64,000 nt of DNA from Salipiger sp. H15 (GCF_040409955.1 NZ_CP123385.1:975501-1039500), one strand, 5' to 3'. Positions 52,997-62,241 are shown, counted from the stretch's first letter. Translations and numbers: made by a program. The notes: generated from the letters alone by a model not told the origin.

Positions 52997-54484
52997 TTAC
53001 CACCATTTCGCCGGCTTCGCCACAAATCCTGCGGCCTGTTCCAGCGCGTAAGCGGTGTTCAGCAGGTCGCCCTCTTCCCAAGGACGGCCGATCAGCTGCA
53101 GACCGAGCGGCAGGCCCTTGGAGTCGAGCCCGGTCGGGACTGCAACGCCCGGAAGCCCGGCAAGGTTCAGCGTCACGGTGAAAACGTCCTGCAGATACAT
53201 CTGCACCGGGTCCGCGGTCTTCATCTCGCCGATGCCGAAGGCCGAGGAGGGAGTCGCGGGCGCGAGGATCGCGTCGACCCCGGCGGCGAAGGCATCCTCG
53301 AAGTCCTTCTTGATCAGCGTGCGGACCTTGCGGGCACGGTTGTAGTAGGCGTCGTAGAAACCCGCGGACAGCACGTAGGTGCCGACCATGATGCGGCGCT
53401 GGACCTCGGCGCCGAACCCTTCGGCGCGGGTCTTCTCGTACATGTCGTTGATGCCTTCGCCCTGCGCCAGCTTGGCGCGGTGGCCGTAGCGCACCCCGTC
53501 ATAGCGGGCGAGGTTCGAAGAGGCTTCCGCGGGCGCGATCACGTAGTAGGCGGGAAGCGCGTACTTGGTGTGCGGCAGCGAGATCTCGACTATCTTCGCG
53601 CCGGCATCCGCCAGCATCTTTGCGCCCTCGTCCCAGAGCTTCGAGATTTCCTCGGGCATGCCGTCGACGCGGTATTCCTTGGGAATGCCGATCGTCTTGC
53701 CGCGGATGTCGCCGGTCAGCATGGCCTCGAAATCGGGCACGGGCAGGTCGGCCGAGGTCGAATCCTTGGGGTCGTGGCCGCACATCGCCTGCAGCATGAT
53801 CGCCGCGTCGCGCACGTCCTTGGTCATCGGGCCGGCCTGGTCGAGCGAGCTGGCGTAGGCCACGATGCCCCAGCGCGAGCAGCGCCCGTAGGTCGGCTTG
53901 ATGCCGGTGATGCCGGTGAAGGCCGCGGGCTGGCGGATCGAGCCGCCGGTGTCGGTGCCGGTGGCCGCAAGGCAGAGATCCGCCGCGACGGCCGAGGCCG
54001 AGCCGCCGGACGAGCCGCCGGGGGTCAGCTTGGTGTCGTCGCCGCTGCGCTTCCACGGGTTCACCGCGGGGCCGTAGCAGGTGTTCTCGTTCGACGAGCC
54101 CATGGCGAACTCGTCCATGTTGAGCTTGCCCAGCATGACCGCGCCGGCGCCGAAGAGCTGGCTGGTGACGGTCGACTCGTACTCGGGCTTGAAGCCCTCG
54201 AGGATCGCCGAGGCCGCCTGCGAGGGCACGCCCTTGGTGCAGAAGAGGTCCTTCACGCCGATCGGCAGGCCGCACATCGAGGGCGCGTCACCCGCCTTGA
54301 TCCGCGCGTCGGCGTCGCGGGCCTGCTCGAGCGCGATCTCGGGGGTCTTGTGCACGAAGGCGCCGAGCGCGTCCGCGCCCTCGATCGCCTTGAGGCAGGC
54401 CTCGGTCAGCTCCACCGAGGTCACGTCGCCCTTGCGCAGCGCGTCGCGGGCCTCGGCCAGTTTCATCTTGCTCAGCTCGGTCAT
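52997..54484 (-). CDS. gatA: Asp/Glu-tRNA amidotransferase subunit A
   Basis: A 495-residue amidase-signature enzyme that hydrolyses glutamine to supply ammonia to misacylated Glu-tRNA(Gln) or Asp-tRNA(Asn). It shows the Lys of [11 protein letters not shown], the Ser-cisSer pair and nucleophile in [33 protein letters not shown], and the late [11 protein letters not shown] block. It starts inside the gatC stop (4-bp overlap); gatB is not in the window. Confidence 0.97.
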   Translation of the reverse strand: MTELSKMKLAEARDALRKGDVTSVELTEACLKAIEGADALGAFVHKTPEIALEQARDADARIKAGDAPSMCGLPIGVKDLFCTKGVPSQAASAILEGFKPEYESTVTSQLFGAGAVMLGKLNMDEFAMGSSNENTCYGPAVNPWKRSGDDTKLTPGGSSGGSASAVAADLCLAATGTDTGGSIRQPAAFTGITGIKPTYGRCSRWGIVAYASSLDQAGPMTKDVRDAAIMLQAMCGHDPKDSTSADLPVPDFEAMLTGDIRGKTIGIPKEYRVDGMPEEISKLWDEGAKMLADAGAKIVEISLPHTKYALPAYYVIAPAEASSNLARYDGVRYGHRAKLAQGEGINDMYEKTRAEGFGAEVQRRIMVGTYVLSAGFYDAYYNRARKVRTLIKKDFEDAFAAGVDAILAPATPSSAFGIGEMKTADPVQMYLQDVFTVTLNLAGLPGVAVPTGLDSKGLPLGLQLIGRPWEEGDLLNTAYALEQAAGFVAKPAKWW

Positions 54485-54768
54485 TCCACCACCTTCGGCA
54501 CGGCAAAGAAGCCCTCGCGGGCGTCGGGGGCGTTCGCGAGGATCTTGTCCTGCATGTTGCCGTCGGTCACGCCGTCGGCGCGGCGCTTCAGGCGCATCGG
54601 GGTCACCGAGACCATCGGCTCGACGCCCTCCACGTCCACCTCGTTCAGCTGCTCGATGAAATCGAGGATATTGCTGAATTCCTGTGCCAGCGCCGGGAGC
54701 GCCTCGTCTTCCACGCGGATGCGCGCCAGCTTGGCGACACGTGCCGCCGTCTGAATGTCGATCGACAT
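54481..54768 (-). CDS. gatC: Asp/Glu-tRNA amidotransferase subunit C
   Basis: A 95-residue helper subunit that wraps GatA and GatB. It shows [39 protein letters not shown] and the C-terminal [21 protein letters not shown], all family signatures. Start at 54768, with GGGGGAACCC before the ATG; the longer frame upstream is noncoding. Confidence 0.96.
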   Translation of the reverse strand: MSIDIQTAARVAKLARIRVEDEALPALAQEFSNILDFIEQLNEVDVEGVEPMVSVTPMRLKRRADGVTDGNMQDKILANAPDAREGFFAVPKVVE

Positions 54769-54978
54769 GGGTTCCCCCTGTCCGTCAATGTCCGTCAAAG
54801 TCCCGTTGCCTTTACCCCCCTGCGCATCGCCCCGCAAGGCGCAGAGAGGCGAAGGGACGCGGCGGAGGGGCGCTCCATGCCCGGAATCGCGGCAAAGCCG
54901 CCCGGGGCCGCTCGACAGGCCCGCATCCGCGCGCTAGGTGCAGCAGAAGTTCCGTTCCAACAGCAGACCTCCCGAGCC

Positions 54979-55560
54979 GTGCCCCAGACCTCCTCCCGCC
55001 TCCTCCTGCTGCCGCTGCTGCTGGCCGCGTCGCTCCTTTCGGCCTGCGCCAGCGTCCGCGACCCGCACGTGCCCGCCCCGCCGCCCTCGGAATACGCCGC
55101 GCTCGCCGCGTCGATCCAGGCGCTCGGCCCCTATGTCGATCCCGAGGAGGCGCAGCGCATGGCGCGCATATCGCTCGACTACCCGCGCGAGCTTGCCGTG
55201 GCGTGGAACGTCACCGACCCGGCCTACATCCACAACATCAAGGTCAACAACGGCACGCGTCCGCGCGGCCTCTGCTACCAGTGGGCCGATGACCTGCAGG
55301 CGCGGCTCGAGCAGGAAGATTTCAAGACGCTCGACCTGCACCGCGGTATCGCCAACGCGATGAAGACCTTCCGCATCGAGCACAGCTCGGTCATCGTGAG
55401 CCAGAGCGGCGGCACGATGAAGGAAGGGATCGTGCTCGACCCCTGGCGCTTTGGCGGCGAGCTCTACTGGGGCCCGGTGGTGGATGACCACAAGTACCCC
55501 TGGGTCGAGCGGCAGGAGGTCTTTGCCACCAAGCGCGCGCTGCGCCTTCAGGAAGGCTGA
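54979..55560 (+). CDS. Lipoprotein with Cys-His-Asp arrangement, unknown function
   Basis: A 193-residue lipoprotein. Signal PQTSSRLLLLPLLLAASLLSAC with lipobox LSAC (Cys23). The mature domain contains Cys99 in RGLCYQWADDLQARL, His135 in FRIEHSSVIVS and Asp154 in IVLDPWRFGGELYWGPV, in the order and spacing of papain/transglutaminase-like peptidases. Whether it is an active enzyme is unknown. I do not recognise a named family. The start is uncertain: GTG at 54979 gives the most natural signal peptide, but no strong ribosome site precedes it; the next upstream ATG is at 54877. Confidence 0.65.
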   Translation: MPQTSSRLLLLPLLLAASLLSACASVRDPHVPAPPPSEYAALAASIQALGPYVDPEEAQRMARISLDYPRELAVAWNVTDPAYIHNIKVNNGTRPRGLCYQWADDLQARLEQEDFKTLDLHRGIANAMKTFRIEHSSVIVSQSGGTMKEGIVLDPWRFGGELYWGPVVDDHKYPWVERQEVFATKRALRLQEG

Positions 55561-55563
55561 GCC

Positions 55564-56967
55564 CTACTCCAGCGAATAGGGCAGGATGTCCCGGCGCTCG
55601 GGGGTGATTGAAATCCTCTTCTCGAGCGGCGGGACCGAGCGCTGGTGGCAATCGGTCCGCTCGCAGATCCGGCAGGAGATGCCGATTGGCTCGAAGGACC
55701 GGTCCCGCCCGAGATCGAGCCCGTCGGCATAGACCAGCGCCCCGGCATGTTTCACCTCGCAGCCGAGCGCGATGGCGAAGCGCCGCACCGGCGCGCCGAA
55801 GCGGCCCGCGGGCTTGGTCACGTCCCGCGCCAGCAGCACGTAGCGTACCCCGTCGGGGGTCTCGGCCAGCTGGCGAAGGAACTGGTTCGGGGTCTCGAAG
55901 GCCTGGTGCACGTTCCACAGCGGGCAGGCGCCGCCGAAGCGGGCGAACTGCAGGCGGGTGGCAGAGTGGCGCTTGGTGATCGTCCCGGCCTGGTCGACGC
56001 GGGCGAAGAAGAAGGGGATGCCCTTGGCCCCCGGCCGCTGCAGCGTCGAGAGCCGGTGCGCCACCTGTTCGACCGAGGCACCGAAGCGCGCCGCCAGCAG
56101 TTCGAGGTCGTGCCGGGTCTCCTGCGCCGCGCCGAGCAGGCGCATGTAGGGCATCATCACCGCCCCCGCGAAGTAGTTGGCAAGGCCGAGCTTGGCGATG
56201 GCGCGGGCGGTGTCTGACTGGAACCGGGCAAGGTCGAGCGTCGCCTCGAGCAGCTTTTCCTGCCGCAAGAGCGCCACCTGGATCAGCATCTGGAAGGTCA
56301 GCGTCTCGGGCTGGGCGAGCGAGGACATGGTCAGCACCCGCCGTTCGGCGTCGTAGCTGCGCAGCGGCGCGGACTGGTGGAACTCGACGGTGATGCCGCG
56401 CTCGCGCAGGTGGGCCAGCACCGCCGCCCGCAGGTCGGCGCCGCCCGGTCCCAGCCCGTGGGCATAGTGCTCGGCCGCGCGGTCCACCGCGTCGATGTAG
56501 TTGTCGCAATAGTGGAAGAAGTCGCGCACCTCCTCCCAGGGCGAGGGCTGCATCTGCGTCCCCTCGCGCCCCAGCGCCTCGTCGAGCGAGGCAAGCCGCT
56601 CGTGGGTCTGGCGGTAGGCGCGGTGCAGCTCGAGGAAGGCGCGGGCGAGAGCGGGGGCGTTGGAGGCGGTGAGCCGCAGGTCGGCGAGCGGCGGCGCGTG
56701 CTCGCCGAAGACGGGATCGGCCAGCGCCTCTCGCATGTCCGAGATCAGCCGCTCGGAATCGCCCTGTCCCAGCTCGGTCACGTCGAAGCCGAACTCCTGC
56801 GCCAGCGCCAGCACCACCGTGGTCGAGACCGGGCGGTTGTTGTTCTCCATCTGGTTCAGGTAGGGCAGCGACACGCCGAGCTTGCCGGCGAAATCCTTCT
56901 GGGTCAGCGCGAGCCGCCCGCGCAGGTCGCGCAGCTTGGCGCCTGCGTAGAGTTTGCGTGTAGCCAT
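55564..56967 (-). CDS. pccR: Short-chain acyl-CoA-responsive regulator, PccR/ScfR family
   Basis: A 467-residue regulator. Residues about 8-65 form an XRE helix-turn-helix (KLRDLRGRLALTQKDFAGKLGVSLPYLNQMENNNRPVS, recognised by the LTQKDFAGKLGVS segment). A long central region follows, with an ImmA/IrrE-like part (LTFQMLIQVALLRQ, RAIAKLGLANYFAGAVMMPYMRLL). The C-terminal DUF2083-type domain has the cysteine group GISCRICERTDCHQRSVPPL. This architecture is that of ScfR proteins such as PccR of Rhodobacter sphaeroides, which controls propionyl-CoA carboxylase genes. The position beside pccB and TTTGC boxes at both promoters supports the assignment. Start at the ATG 56967, not the TTG further upstream. 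Confidence 0.9.
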   Translation of the reverse strand: MATRKLYAGAKLRDLRGRLALTQKDFAGKLGVSLPYLNQMENNNRPVSTTVVLALAQEFGFDVTELGQGDSERLISDMREALADPVFGEHAPPLADLRLTASNAPALARAFLELHRAYRQTHERLASLDEALGREGTQMQPSPWEEVRDFFHYCDNYIDAVDRAAEHYAHGLGPGGADLRAAVLAHLRERGITVEFHQSAPLRSYDAERRVLTMSSLAQPETLTFQMLIQVALLRQEKLLEATLDLARFQSDTARAIAKLGLANYFAGAVMMPYMRLLGAAQETRHDLELLAARFGASVEQVAHRLSTLQRPGAKGIPFFFARVDQAGTITKRHSATRLQFARFGGACPLWNVHQAFETPNQFLRQLAETPDGVRYVLLARDVTKPAGRFGAPVRRFAIALGCEVKHAGALVYADGLDLGRDRSFEPIGISCRICERTDCHQRSVPPLEKRISITPERRDILPYSLE

Positions 56968-56998
56968 GTTTGCGCCTTTGCTCCTCCGTCGGAGCAAT

Positions 56999-57006
56999 TT
57001 TGCAAA
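56999..57006. promoter_or_regulatory. TTTGCAAA box upstream of pccR
   Basis: A perfect TTTGCAAA 32 bp before the pccR ATG, between the exporter stop and pccR. Two related half sites (TTTGCGCC, TTTGCTCC) lie closer to the start. It is a candidate autoregulatory PccR operator. Confidence 0.65.
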
Positions 57007-57007
57007 C

Positions 57008-58237
57008 TCAGGCCGACAGGTCCAGTCCCGCGAGGCGGCGCTCGCGGTAGATCACCAGCAGGATCGACAGCACCGCGGCGACGGCGGTGGCCAGCATCAG
57101 CCACAGCAGCGGCCATGCGCCGGTGCCGGGCTGGAGCAGTGCCCCCGCGAGCGCCGAGAGCGCCGCGCCGCCGCCGATCATGATCGCGCCGCCAAGGCCC
57201 GAGGCCGTCCCCGCGAGATGCGGCCGCACCGAGAGCGTGCCGGCGGTCGCGTTGGGGATGGTCATGCCGTTGCCGAGGCCGACGAAGCACATGAAGCCGA
57301 AGAAGATCAGCGCCGAGCCGCCGGTCAGCGCGAAGGTGATCAGCGCCGCCGCAAGGCCCGCGGTCAGGATCAGCGAGCCCCAGAGGATCATGCGGTTGAG
57401 ACCGATCCGCGCCGAGTAGCGCCCGGAGATCCAGTTGCCGAGGAAATAGCCCACCGCCGGCGCGCCGAAATGCAGCCCGAGCGAGGCCGGGGTCAGGCCG
57501 AACACCTCGGAGCCGACGAAGGGCGCGCCGCCGAGATAGGAGAAGAAGGCCCCCGACGAGAAGGCGCAGGCGAGCGCGTAGCCCCAGAATCGCGGGCTGG
57601 TCAGCAGTTCGGGATATTCGCGGAACTGCGCGCCCAGCGACAGGCCGCTGGCCTGCGAGGTCTCGCCGAGGTCGCGCCAGCTGAGCCAGAGCACCGCGCC
57701 GCCGAGCAGGAAGAGCATCCAGAAGATCGCCTTCCAGCCCATCAGCTCGCCAAGCGCCCCGCCGATCACCGGGCCGACCATCGGCACCACGGCGACGCCC
57801 ATGGTGACATAGGCGATCATCGAGGCGGCCTCTTCCTGGCCGACCATGTCGCGGACGACGGCGCGGCTCAGCACCATCGCGGTCACGATCACCGCCTGGC
57901 ACATGCGGAAGAGCAGGAAGAGCGACACGTTGGTGGCGAAGATGCAGCCGAGCGTGGCCAGCATGAAGAGCGCGACGCCCCACAGAATCACGGGCCGGCG
58001 GCCGAGCTTGTCCGAGATCGGCCCGATCACCACCTGCAGCGCCGCGTTGACTCCGAGATAGATCGCCACGGAAAGCTGCATCAGCCTGTATTCGGTGCCG
58101 AAATATGCGGTCATCTGCGGCAGCGAGGGCAGGAACACGTTCATCGCCAGCGCGGAGAGTCCGGCCAGCAGGACAAGCGTGACAAGATGCGGCGGGGTCG
58201 AGGCGTCCAGGAAGCGGCCGCGCGTTTGTGTACTCAT
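57008..58237 (-). CDS. Bcr/CflA-family multidrug MFS exporter
   Basis: A 409-residue, twelve-helix MFS protein. Family signs: MNVFLPSLPQMTAYFGT, the loop-2/3 motif GPISDKLGRRPVIL, the RAVVRDMVG segment after helix 4 typical of Bcr/CflA, and VVPMVGPVIGGALGELMGW. The substrate is unknown. It lies between pccR and pccB, divergent from pccB across the TTTGC-box promoter, so it may be under PccR control as well. ATG at 58237. Confidence 0.88.
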   Translation of the reverse strand: MSTQTRGRFLDASTPPHLVTLVLLAGLSALAMNVFLPSLPQMTAYFGTEYRLMQLSVAIYLGVNAALQVVIGPISDKLGRRPVILWGVALFMLATLGCIFATNVSLFLLFRMCQAVIVTAMVLSRAVVRDMVGQEEAASMIAYVTMGVAVVPMVGPVIGGALGELMGWKAIFWMLFLLGGAVLWLSWRDLGETSQASGLSLGAQFREYPELLTSPRFWGYALACAFSSGAFFSYLGGAPFVGSEVFGLTPASLGLHFGAPAVGYFLGNWISGRYSARIGLNRMILWGSLILTAGLAAALITFALTGGSALIFFGFMCFVGLGNGMTIPNATAGTLSVRPHLAGTASGLGGAIMIGGGAALSALAGALLQPGTGAWPLLWLMLATAVAAVLSILLVIYRERRLAGLDLSA

Positions 58238-58297
58238 GAGTTTCCCGTATTCCGCGAGGTCATGAAAGTCCACGCGTATCAGCTTCGTGGGACGATC

Positions 58298-58350
58298 TTT
58301 GCCAATTTGCTATTTGCTATCGCGACTATTTCCAAGGTTTGCAAATTTGC
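58298..58350. promoter_or_regulatory. Cluster of five TTTGC boxes in the pccB promoter (PccR operator candidates)
   Basis: TTTGC starts at 58298, 58306, 58313, 58338 and 58346; the fourth is a full TTTGCAAA palindrome overlapping the fifth. Spacings are 8, 7, 25 and 8 bp, so all but one fall near 7-8 bp. The cluster lies 64-116 bp before the pccB ATG and 61-113 bp before the divergent exporter. PccR of R. sphaeroides is reported (from memory) to bind TTTGCAAA pairs. Confidence 0.75.
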
Positions 58351-58413
58351 CGAATTTGACTTGAGCGGCAAGGCCGCCACTGTATGGTCCCGGGCAAACG
58401 GAGAGGATTGGCC

Positions 58414-59946
58414 ATGAAAGACATTCTTCACGAGCTGGAGGCGCGCCGCGCCGACGCGCGACTTGGCGGCGGACAGAAGCGCATCGACGCGCAGCACGCC
58501 AAGGGCAAGCTGACCGCGCGCGAACGGATCGAGCTGCTGCTCGACGAGGGCAGCTTCGAAGAATACGACATGTTCGTCTCGCACCGCTGCATCGACTTCG
58601 GCATGGAGAAGAACCGTCCCAGCGGCGACGGCGTGATCACCGGCTGGGGCACGGTCAACGGCCGCATGGTCTACGTCTTCAGCCAGGACTTCACCGTGCT
58701 CGGCGGCTCGGTCTCGGCCACCCACGCGATGAAAATCTGCAAGATCATGGACATGGCGATGCAGAACGGCGCGCCGGTGATCGGGCTCAACGATTCCGGC
58801 GGCGCGCGCATCCAGGAGGGCGTCGACAGCCTTGCCGGCTATGCCGAGATCTTCCAGCGCAACATCATGGCCTCGGGGGTGATCCCGCAGATCTCGGTCA
58901 TCATGGGCCCCTGCGCCGGCGGCGCGGTCTACTCGCCGGCCATGACCGACTTCATCTTCATGGTGAAGGACACCTCCTACATGTTCGTCACCGGCCCCGA
59001 CGTGGTGAAGACGGTGACCAACGAGGTGGTGACCGCCGAGGAGCTGGGCGGCGCGACCACGCACACCCGCAAGTCCTCGGTCGCCGACGGCGCCTTCGAG
59101 AACGACGTCGAGGCACTGGCCGAGGTGCGCCGCCTCGTCGACTTCCTGCCGCTCAACAACCGCGAGAAGCCGCCGGTGCGGCCCTTCTTCGACAAGGTGG
59201 AGCGGGTCGAGACCTCGCTCGACACGATCGTCCCGGAGAACGCCAACCAGCCCTACGACATGAAGGAGCTGATCGTGAAGGTCGCCGACGAGGGCGATTT
59301 CTACGAGATCCAGGAAGAGCATGCGAAGAACATCATCACCGGTTTCATCCGCCTCGAGGGGCGGACGGTGGGCGTGGTGGCCAACCAGCCGATGGTGCTG
59401 GCGGGCTGCCTTGACATCGACAGCTCGAAGAAGGCCGCGCGGTTCGTGCGTTTCTGCGACTGTTTCGAGATCCCGATCCTGACCTTCGTCGACGTGCCGG
59501 GCTTCCTGCCGGGAACCAGCCAGGAATACGGCGGCGTCATCAAGCACGGCGCCAAGCTGCTCTTCGCCTTCGGCGAGGCGACGGTGCCCAAGGTCACGGT
59601 GATCACCCGCAAGGCCTATGGCGGCGCTTATGACGTGATGAGCTCCAAGCACCTGCGCGGCGACGTGAACTACGCCTGGCCGACCGCCGAGATCGCGGTG
59701 ATGGGGGCGAAAGGCGCGACCGAGATCATCCACCGCGCCGACCTCGGTGACGCCGAGAGGATCGCCAAGCACACCGCCGATTACGAGGACCGGTTCGCCA
59801 ACCCCTTCGTGGCGGCGGAACGCGGCTTCATCGACGAGGTGATCCAGCCGCGCTCGACGCGCCGCAGGGTCAGCCGCGCCTTCGCCATGCTGAGGAACAA
59901 GAGCCTCAGCAATCCCTGGAAGAAACACGACAACATCCCGCTCTGA
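58414..59946 (+). CDS. pccB: Propionyl-CoA carboxylase beta subunit (carboxyltransferase)
   Basis: A 510-residue carboxyltransferase transferring carboxybiotin CO2 to propionyl-CoA, giving methylmalonyl-CoA. It shows [46 protein letters not shown], the first oxyanion region [40 protein letters not shown], and the second, [26 protein letters not shown], with [13 protein letters not shown]. Start at 58414 after GGAGAGGATTGG. It is the first of a run of plus-strand genes ending with pccA. Confidence 0.97.
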   Translation: MKDILHELEARRADARLGGGQKRIDAQHAKGKLTARERIELLLDEGSFEEYDMFVSHRCIDFGMEKNRPSGDGVITGWGTVNGRMVYVFSQDFTVLGGSVSATHAMKICKIMDMAMQNGAPVIGLNDSGGARIQEGVDSLAGYAEIFQRNIMASGVIPQISVIMGPCAGGAVYSPAMTDFIFMVKDTSYMFVTGPDVVKTVTNEVVTAEELGGATTHTRKSSVADGAFENDVEALAEVRRLVDFLPLNNREKPPVRPFFDKVERVETSLDTIVPENANQPYDMKELIVKVADEGDFYEIQEEHAKNIITGFIRLEGRTVGVVANQPMVLAGCLDIDSSKKAARFVRFCDCFEIPILTFVDVPGFLPGTSQEYGGVIKHGAKLLFAFGEATVPKVTVITRKAYGGAYDVMSSKHLRGDVNYAWPTAEIAVMGAKGATEIIHRADLGDAERIAKHTADYEDRFANPFVAAERGFIDEVIQPRSTRRRVSRAFAMLRNKSLSNPWKKHDNIPL

Positions 59947-59959
59947 GCCGGAGGCGACG

Positions 59960-60298
59960 ATGCGGGTGAAGGGATGGCACATGCAGCGCGAGGGCGGGGC
60001 GGTGACCCTCGCCCGGCGCAACCCGGCGCGGTTCGACCTGAAGGTCGAGACGCAGCTGCCGCCGGTGGGCCGGCCCGCCCGGCTCGCGCACCAGGTGCGG
60101 CAGGACATGTGGCGGGCGCTGCGCGATCTGCGCGGCTTCGCGCCCGTGGTGCGGGTGACGCCGATCGCCGGCGGGATCACCGTCGAGGCGGGTGGTGAAG
60201 TGGCGGGCGCCCTGCCGCGGAAGGCGGTCGAGGCGCGCATCGCCGAGGTTCTGGAAGACCGCGCCAACCGGGCGCGCTGGATGACCTGGGCGGCCTGA
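59960..60298 (+). CDS. Conserved small protein between pccB and pccA, unknown function
   Basis: A 112-residue basic protein (MRVKGWHMQREGGAVTLARRN; RLAHQVRQDMWRALRDLRGFAPVVRV; EARIAEVLEDRANRARWMTWAA). It has no signal peptide or membrane segment. The ATG has a strong GGAGG box 5 nt upstream and lies 13 bp after pccB, so it is co-transcribed. It is basic, Arg-rich and could bind nucleic acid or CoA; that is speculation. Confidence 0.7.
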   Translation: MRVKGWHMQREGGAVTLARRNPARFDLKVETQLPPVGRPARLAHQVRQDMWRALRDLRGFAPVVRVTPIAGGITVEAGGEVAGALPRKAVEARIAEVLEDRANRARWMTWAA

Positions 60299-60331
60299 GC
60301 CGCCATGCGAGATGAGGAAGGGGAGGTCCTT

Positions 60332-60736
60332 GTGACGAGGGTGAGCAGACACGGGATTCTGGCTCTGGCGCTTGCCATGACGCCGGGCCTGGCCACGGCG
60401 CAGGAGGAGAGCGCCGTGGCAGTGCCCTCGGGCATGCCCGTCACCTTCTACGACACGTCCTTCGACGCGGATGCGACGATCGAGCGCTTCCGTTTCCTGG
60501 CCCCTCGGATCGGCGGCGAGACCCCCCTCGGCTACGACGACGTCGCCCCCGACATGCAGCATCTTTGCGACAGTTTTGCCCTGCCGCGAATCACTCACGG
60601 GCAGGTGATTCCCTCACGCATCGTCATTTCTTTGATGGCCGAGCCGGTCGAAGTTGGCGCTACGTCACCCGGAATCCGCCAATATTTCGAGGCCTATAGC
60701 CCCAAAAATGGGGTATGTGTCTGGGAGGCGTTCTGA
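60332..60736 (+). CDS. Exported small protein of unknown function
   Basis: A 134-residue protein with a signal peptide (TRVSRHGILALALAMTPGLATAQ; cleavage before EESAV). The mature part is SGMPVTFYDTSFDADATIERFRFLAPRIGG, then DMQHLCDSFALPRI, RIVISLMAEPVEVGA and a C-terminal CVWEAF, with two cysteines that may pair. GTG at 60332 is chosen because GGGGAGG lies 5 nt upstream and the signal peptide starts there; an ATG at 60305 is the alternative. I do not recognise its family with certainty. Confidence 0.7.
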   Translation: MTRVSRHGILALALAMTPGLATAQEESAVAVPSGMPVTFYDTSFDADATIERFRFLAPRIGGETPLGYDDVAPDMQHLCDSFALPRITHGQVIPSRIVISLMAEPVEVGATSPGIRQYFEAYSPKNGVCVWEAF

Positions 60737-60950
60737 AGATGTTCTCGGGACGGGCGGAAATCCGCTCATATTTCTCTTGTTTTGGGGGTTTCGCGGCAGA
60801 AAATCTGCCGGCGAAGCGAGTTACGTATTTCTTTTTCGTAACTTGCGCTATGTTGGGGAGTGATTGCACATTCGCAGTCGAAACACCCGAACGAGGGCAG
60901 GTTGGTCCGAGAGGCCCAGTCGTACCCGAGGAATCTGACAGGAGAATAAG
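60737..60950. promoter_or_regulatory. Promoter region of the 47-residue lipoprotein with two hairpins
   Basis: A markedly AT-richer stretch than its neighbours. CGGCAGA-AAA-TCTGCCG (60794-60810) and AGTTACG-N11-CGTAACT (60819-60843, loop TATTTCTTTTT) are perfect inverted repeats. The first could end the upstream transcript; the second has the geometry of an operator or of a hairpin near a promoter. No gene is visible here. Confidence 0.5.
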
Positions 60951-61094
60951 ATGTCCAAGAGCATCCAACTGCTTGCAATGCTGGGCTTCGTTGCCACCCT
61001 TTCCGCTTGCGGCGGCCAGCAGGAAGAAGAATACGTGGTTGTGGATCAAGAGCCCGTTACCGCGGAGCCCGTCTACACCGGCAAGTACAAGTAA
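60951..61094 (+). CDS. Very small lipoprotein, 47 residues
   Basis: The peptide is MSKSIQLLAMLGFVATLSAC followed by an acidic tail GGQQEEEYVVVDQEPVTAEP and a basic end VYTGKYK. The lipobox LSAC gives a 28-residue mature lipopeptide. ATG at 60951 has AGGAG 6 nt upstream, and a hairpin follows the stop, so it looks like a real transcribed gene despite its size. Function unknown; small alphaproteobacterial envelope lipoproteins of this kind are common. Confidence 0.8.
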   Translation: MSKSIQLLAMLGFVATLSACGGQQEEEYVVVDQEPVTAEPVYTGKYK

Positions 61095-61102
61095 CTTGTC
61101 GC

Positions 61103-61128
61103 CGGGACGGGCCTTCTGGTCCGTCCCG
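61103..61128 (+). terminator. Hairpin after the 47-residue lipoprotein gene
   Basis: CGGGACGGGCC/GGTCCGTCCCG, an 11-bp stem with one G.U pair and loop TTCT, 8 bp past the stop. There is no T tract, so it is a weak or factor-dependent terminator. Confidence 0.55.
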
Positions 61129-61196
61129 CACTCCCGGCCCCGCAGGGCCGTATCTCACCGCCCGCTTCCACGGGCCCTTATAGAGGGGGGCCCGGT

Positions 61197-61559
61197 ATGC
61201 TGAAGCACCGTGGCTTTCCGAGCCGACTTCCCGGCACGGACTTTCAATTCACCATCCGCCGAGCCAACCCCAAGGGGGTGACCGCCATCATCCGGCGGGA
61301 GCGTTTCCGCGACCGCAAGGCAGCGGACAAGCGCGCCGACCTGGCCTTCATGGCCTCGCTCTGGGCGCATTTCGGCACCGAACCGTTCGAACGTGGCAAT
61401 CTTGATGCCGGGCGCCTGTCCTGGCTCTTCGGTCGCGAGGTTCTGCCCTACGACGATCCCTTCGATCCCGAGAGCTACGAGGCGCTGCTGGTCATCAACG
61501 AACCCGCCGCGCGCGCCGCGTTCCCCGAGGCTTTCGACGAGCCGGATGAATGGGCGTAA
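61197..61559 (+). CDS. Small soluble protein of unknown function
   Basis: A 120-residue protein rich in Arg and Asp/Glu (FQFTIRRANPKGVTAIIRRERF; RKAADKRADLAFMASLWAHFG; LFGREVLPYDDPFDPESYEALL). It has no signal peptide. GAGGGGGG lies about 6 nt before the ATG at 61197. Neighbours are small lipoproteins. I do not recognise a family; the ordered charge pattern and normal codon use argue that it is coding. Confidence 0.6.
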   Translation: MLKHRGFPSRLPGTDFQFTIRRANPKGVTAIIRRERFRDRKAADKRADLAFMASLWAHFGTEPFERGNLDAGRLSWLFGREVLPYDDPFDPESYEALLVINEPAARAAFPEAFDEPDEWA

Positions 61560-61980
61560 ACTCGCCCTCCCTTTCGCGTTTTGCGCGGAAAGAGGCCGGT
61601 CCGGCATATCCCTTTGGATATGGCTTGGAGAAGGCCGGCGAGTCATGCACCTTCAAGATGTTGCGGGCAATGGCGCGTCCGACGGACGCGCTCGTTGCTC
61701 ACCGTTACCCTTCCCCTCGCGGGCGTTGCGGCACATCCCCTGACCGCGCGCCCGCTTCTTTTATCCCCCATCCAAATCCCCCGGTCCGCCAGCCGCGGAT
61801 CCTGCCCCTTCTGCCGTTGCGTCAGGAGCATGCGGGATCGGCGATCTTGTGCCCGACGGGGATTCCGCATCGGCGGAGCGGCGCGCATGCCGCGAAATTC
61901 CGAAAAGATGTGTGGAACCTTCATCAAATCCGTGGCGTTGAAGAGCAACTTCAACTTACAGAAAACGGGGAGTTTCCCAC
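61560..61980. promoter_or_regulatory. Intergenic region upstream of the glycine-zipper lipoprotein
   Basis: No convincing gene in these 421 bp. Closest to the next gene, GTTGAAG-AGCAA-CTTCAAC (61937-61955) is a perfect 7-bp inverted repeat with 5-bp spacer, 26 bp before the ATG, which could be an operator or leader hairpin. GGGGAG at 61967-61972 is the ribosome binding site. The rest shows nothing recognisable. Confidence 0.45.
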
Positions 61981-62187
61981 ATGCAAAACGTTATCCGCAT
62001 TATCGCTGTTCTCGGTGTCTTTGGTGTCGCCGCCTGTGAGAACTCCGACCTGCAGCGCGGCGCCATCGGCGCAGGCAGCGGCTACCTCATCGACCGCGCC
62101 GTCGGCGGCGACGGCATGGTCGGCGCAGCGGTCGGTGCAACCGCAGGTGTCGTCTGCGACGACGTCACGCCGCAGTACTGCCGCTGA
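61981..62187 (+). CDS. Small lipoprotein with glycine-zipper motif
   Basis: A 68-residue lipoprotein: signal QNVIRIIAVLGVFGVAAC with lipobox VAAC (Cys19). The mature part contains GAIGAGSGYLIDRAVGGDGMVGAAVGATAGVV, a run of Gly at i/i+4 spacing as in glycine-zipper (Rick_17kDa/OmpA-anchor-like) peptides. Two C-terminal Cys (VCDDVTPQYC) may form a disulphide. It is probably an outer-membrane-associated lipoprotein. A strong terminator follows. Confidence 0.8.
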   Translation: MQNVIRIIAVLGVFGVAACENSDLQRGAIGAGSGYLIDRAVGGDGMVGAAVGATAGVVCDDVTPQYCR

Positions 62188-62241
62188 TCTGACGACGCGC
62201 CGCGGCGAAGTTCGCCGCGCGCACGTCCGCAAATTCTTCAA

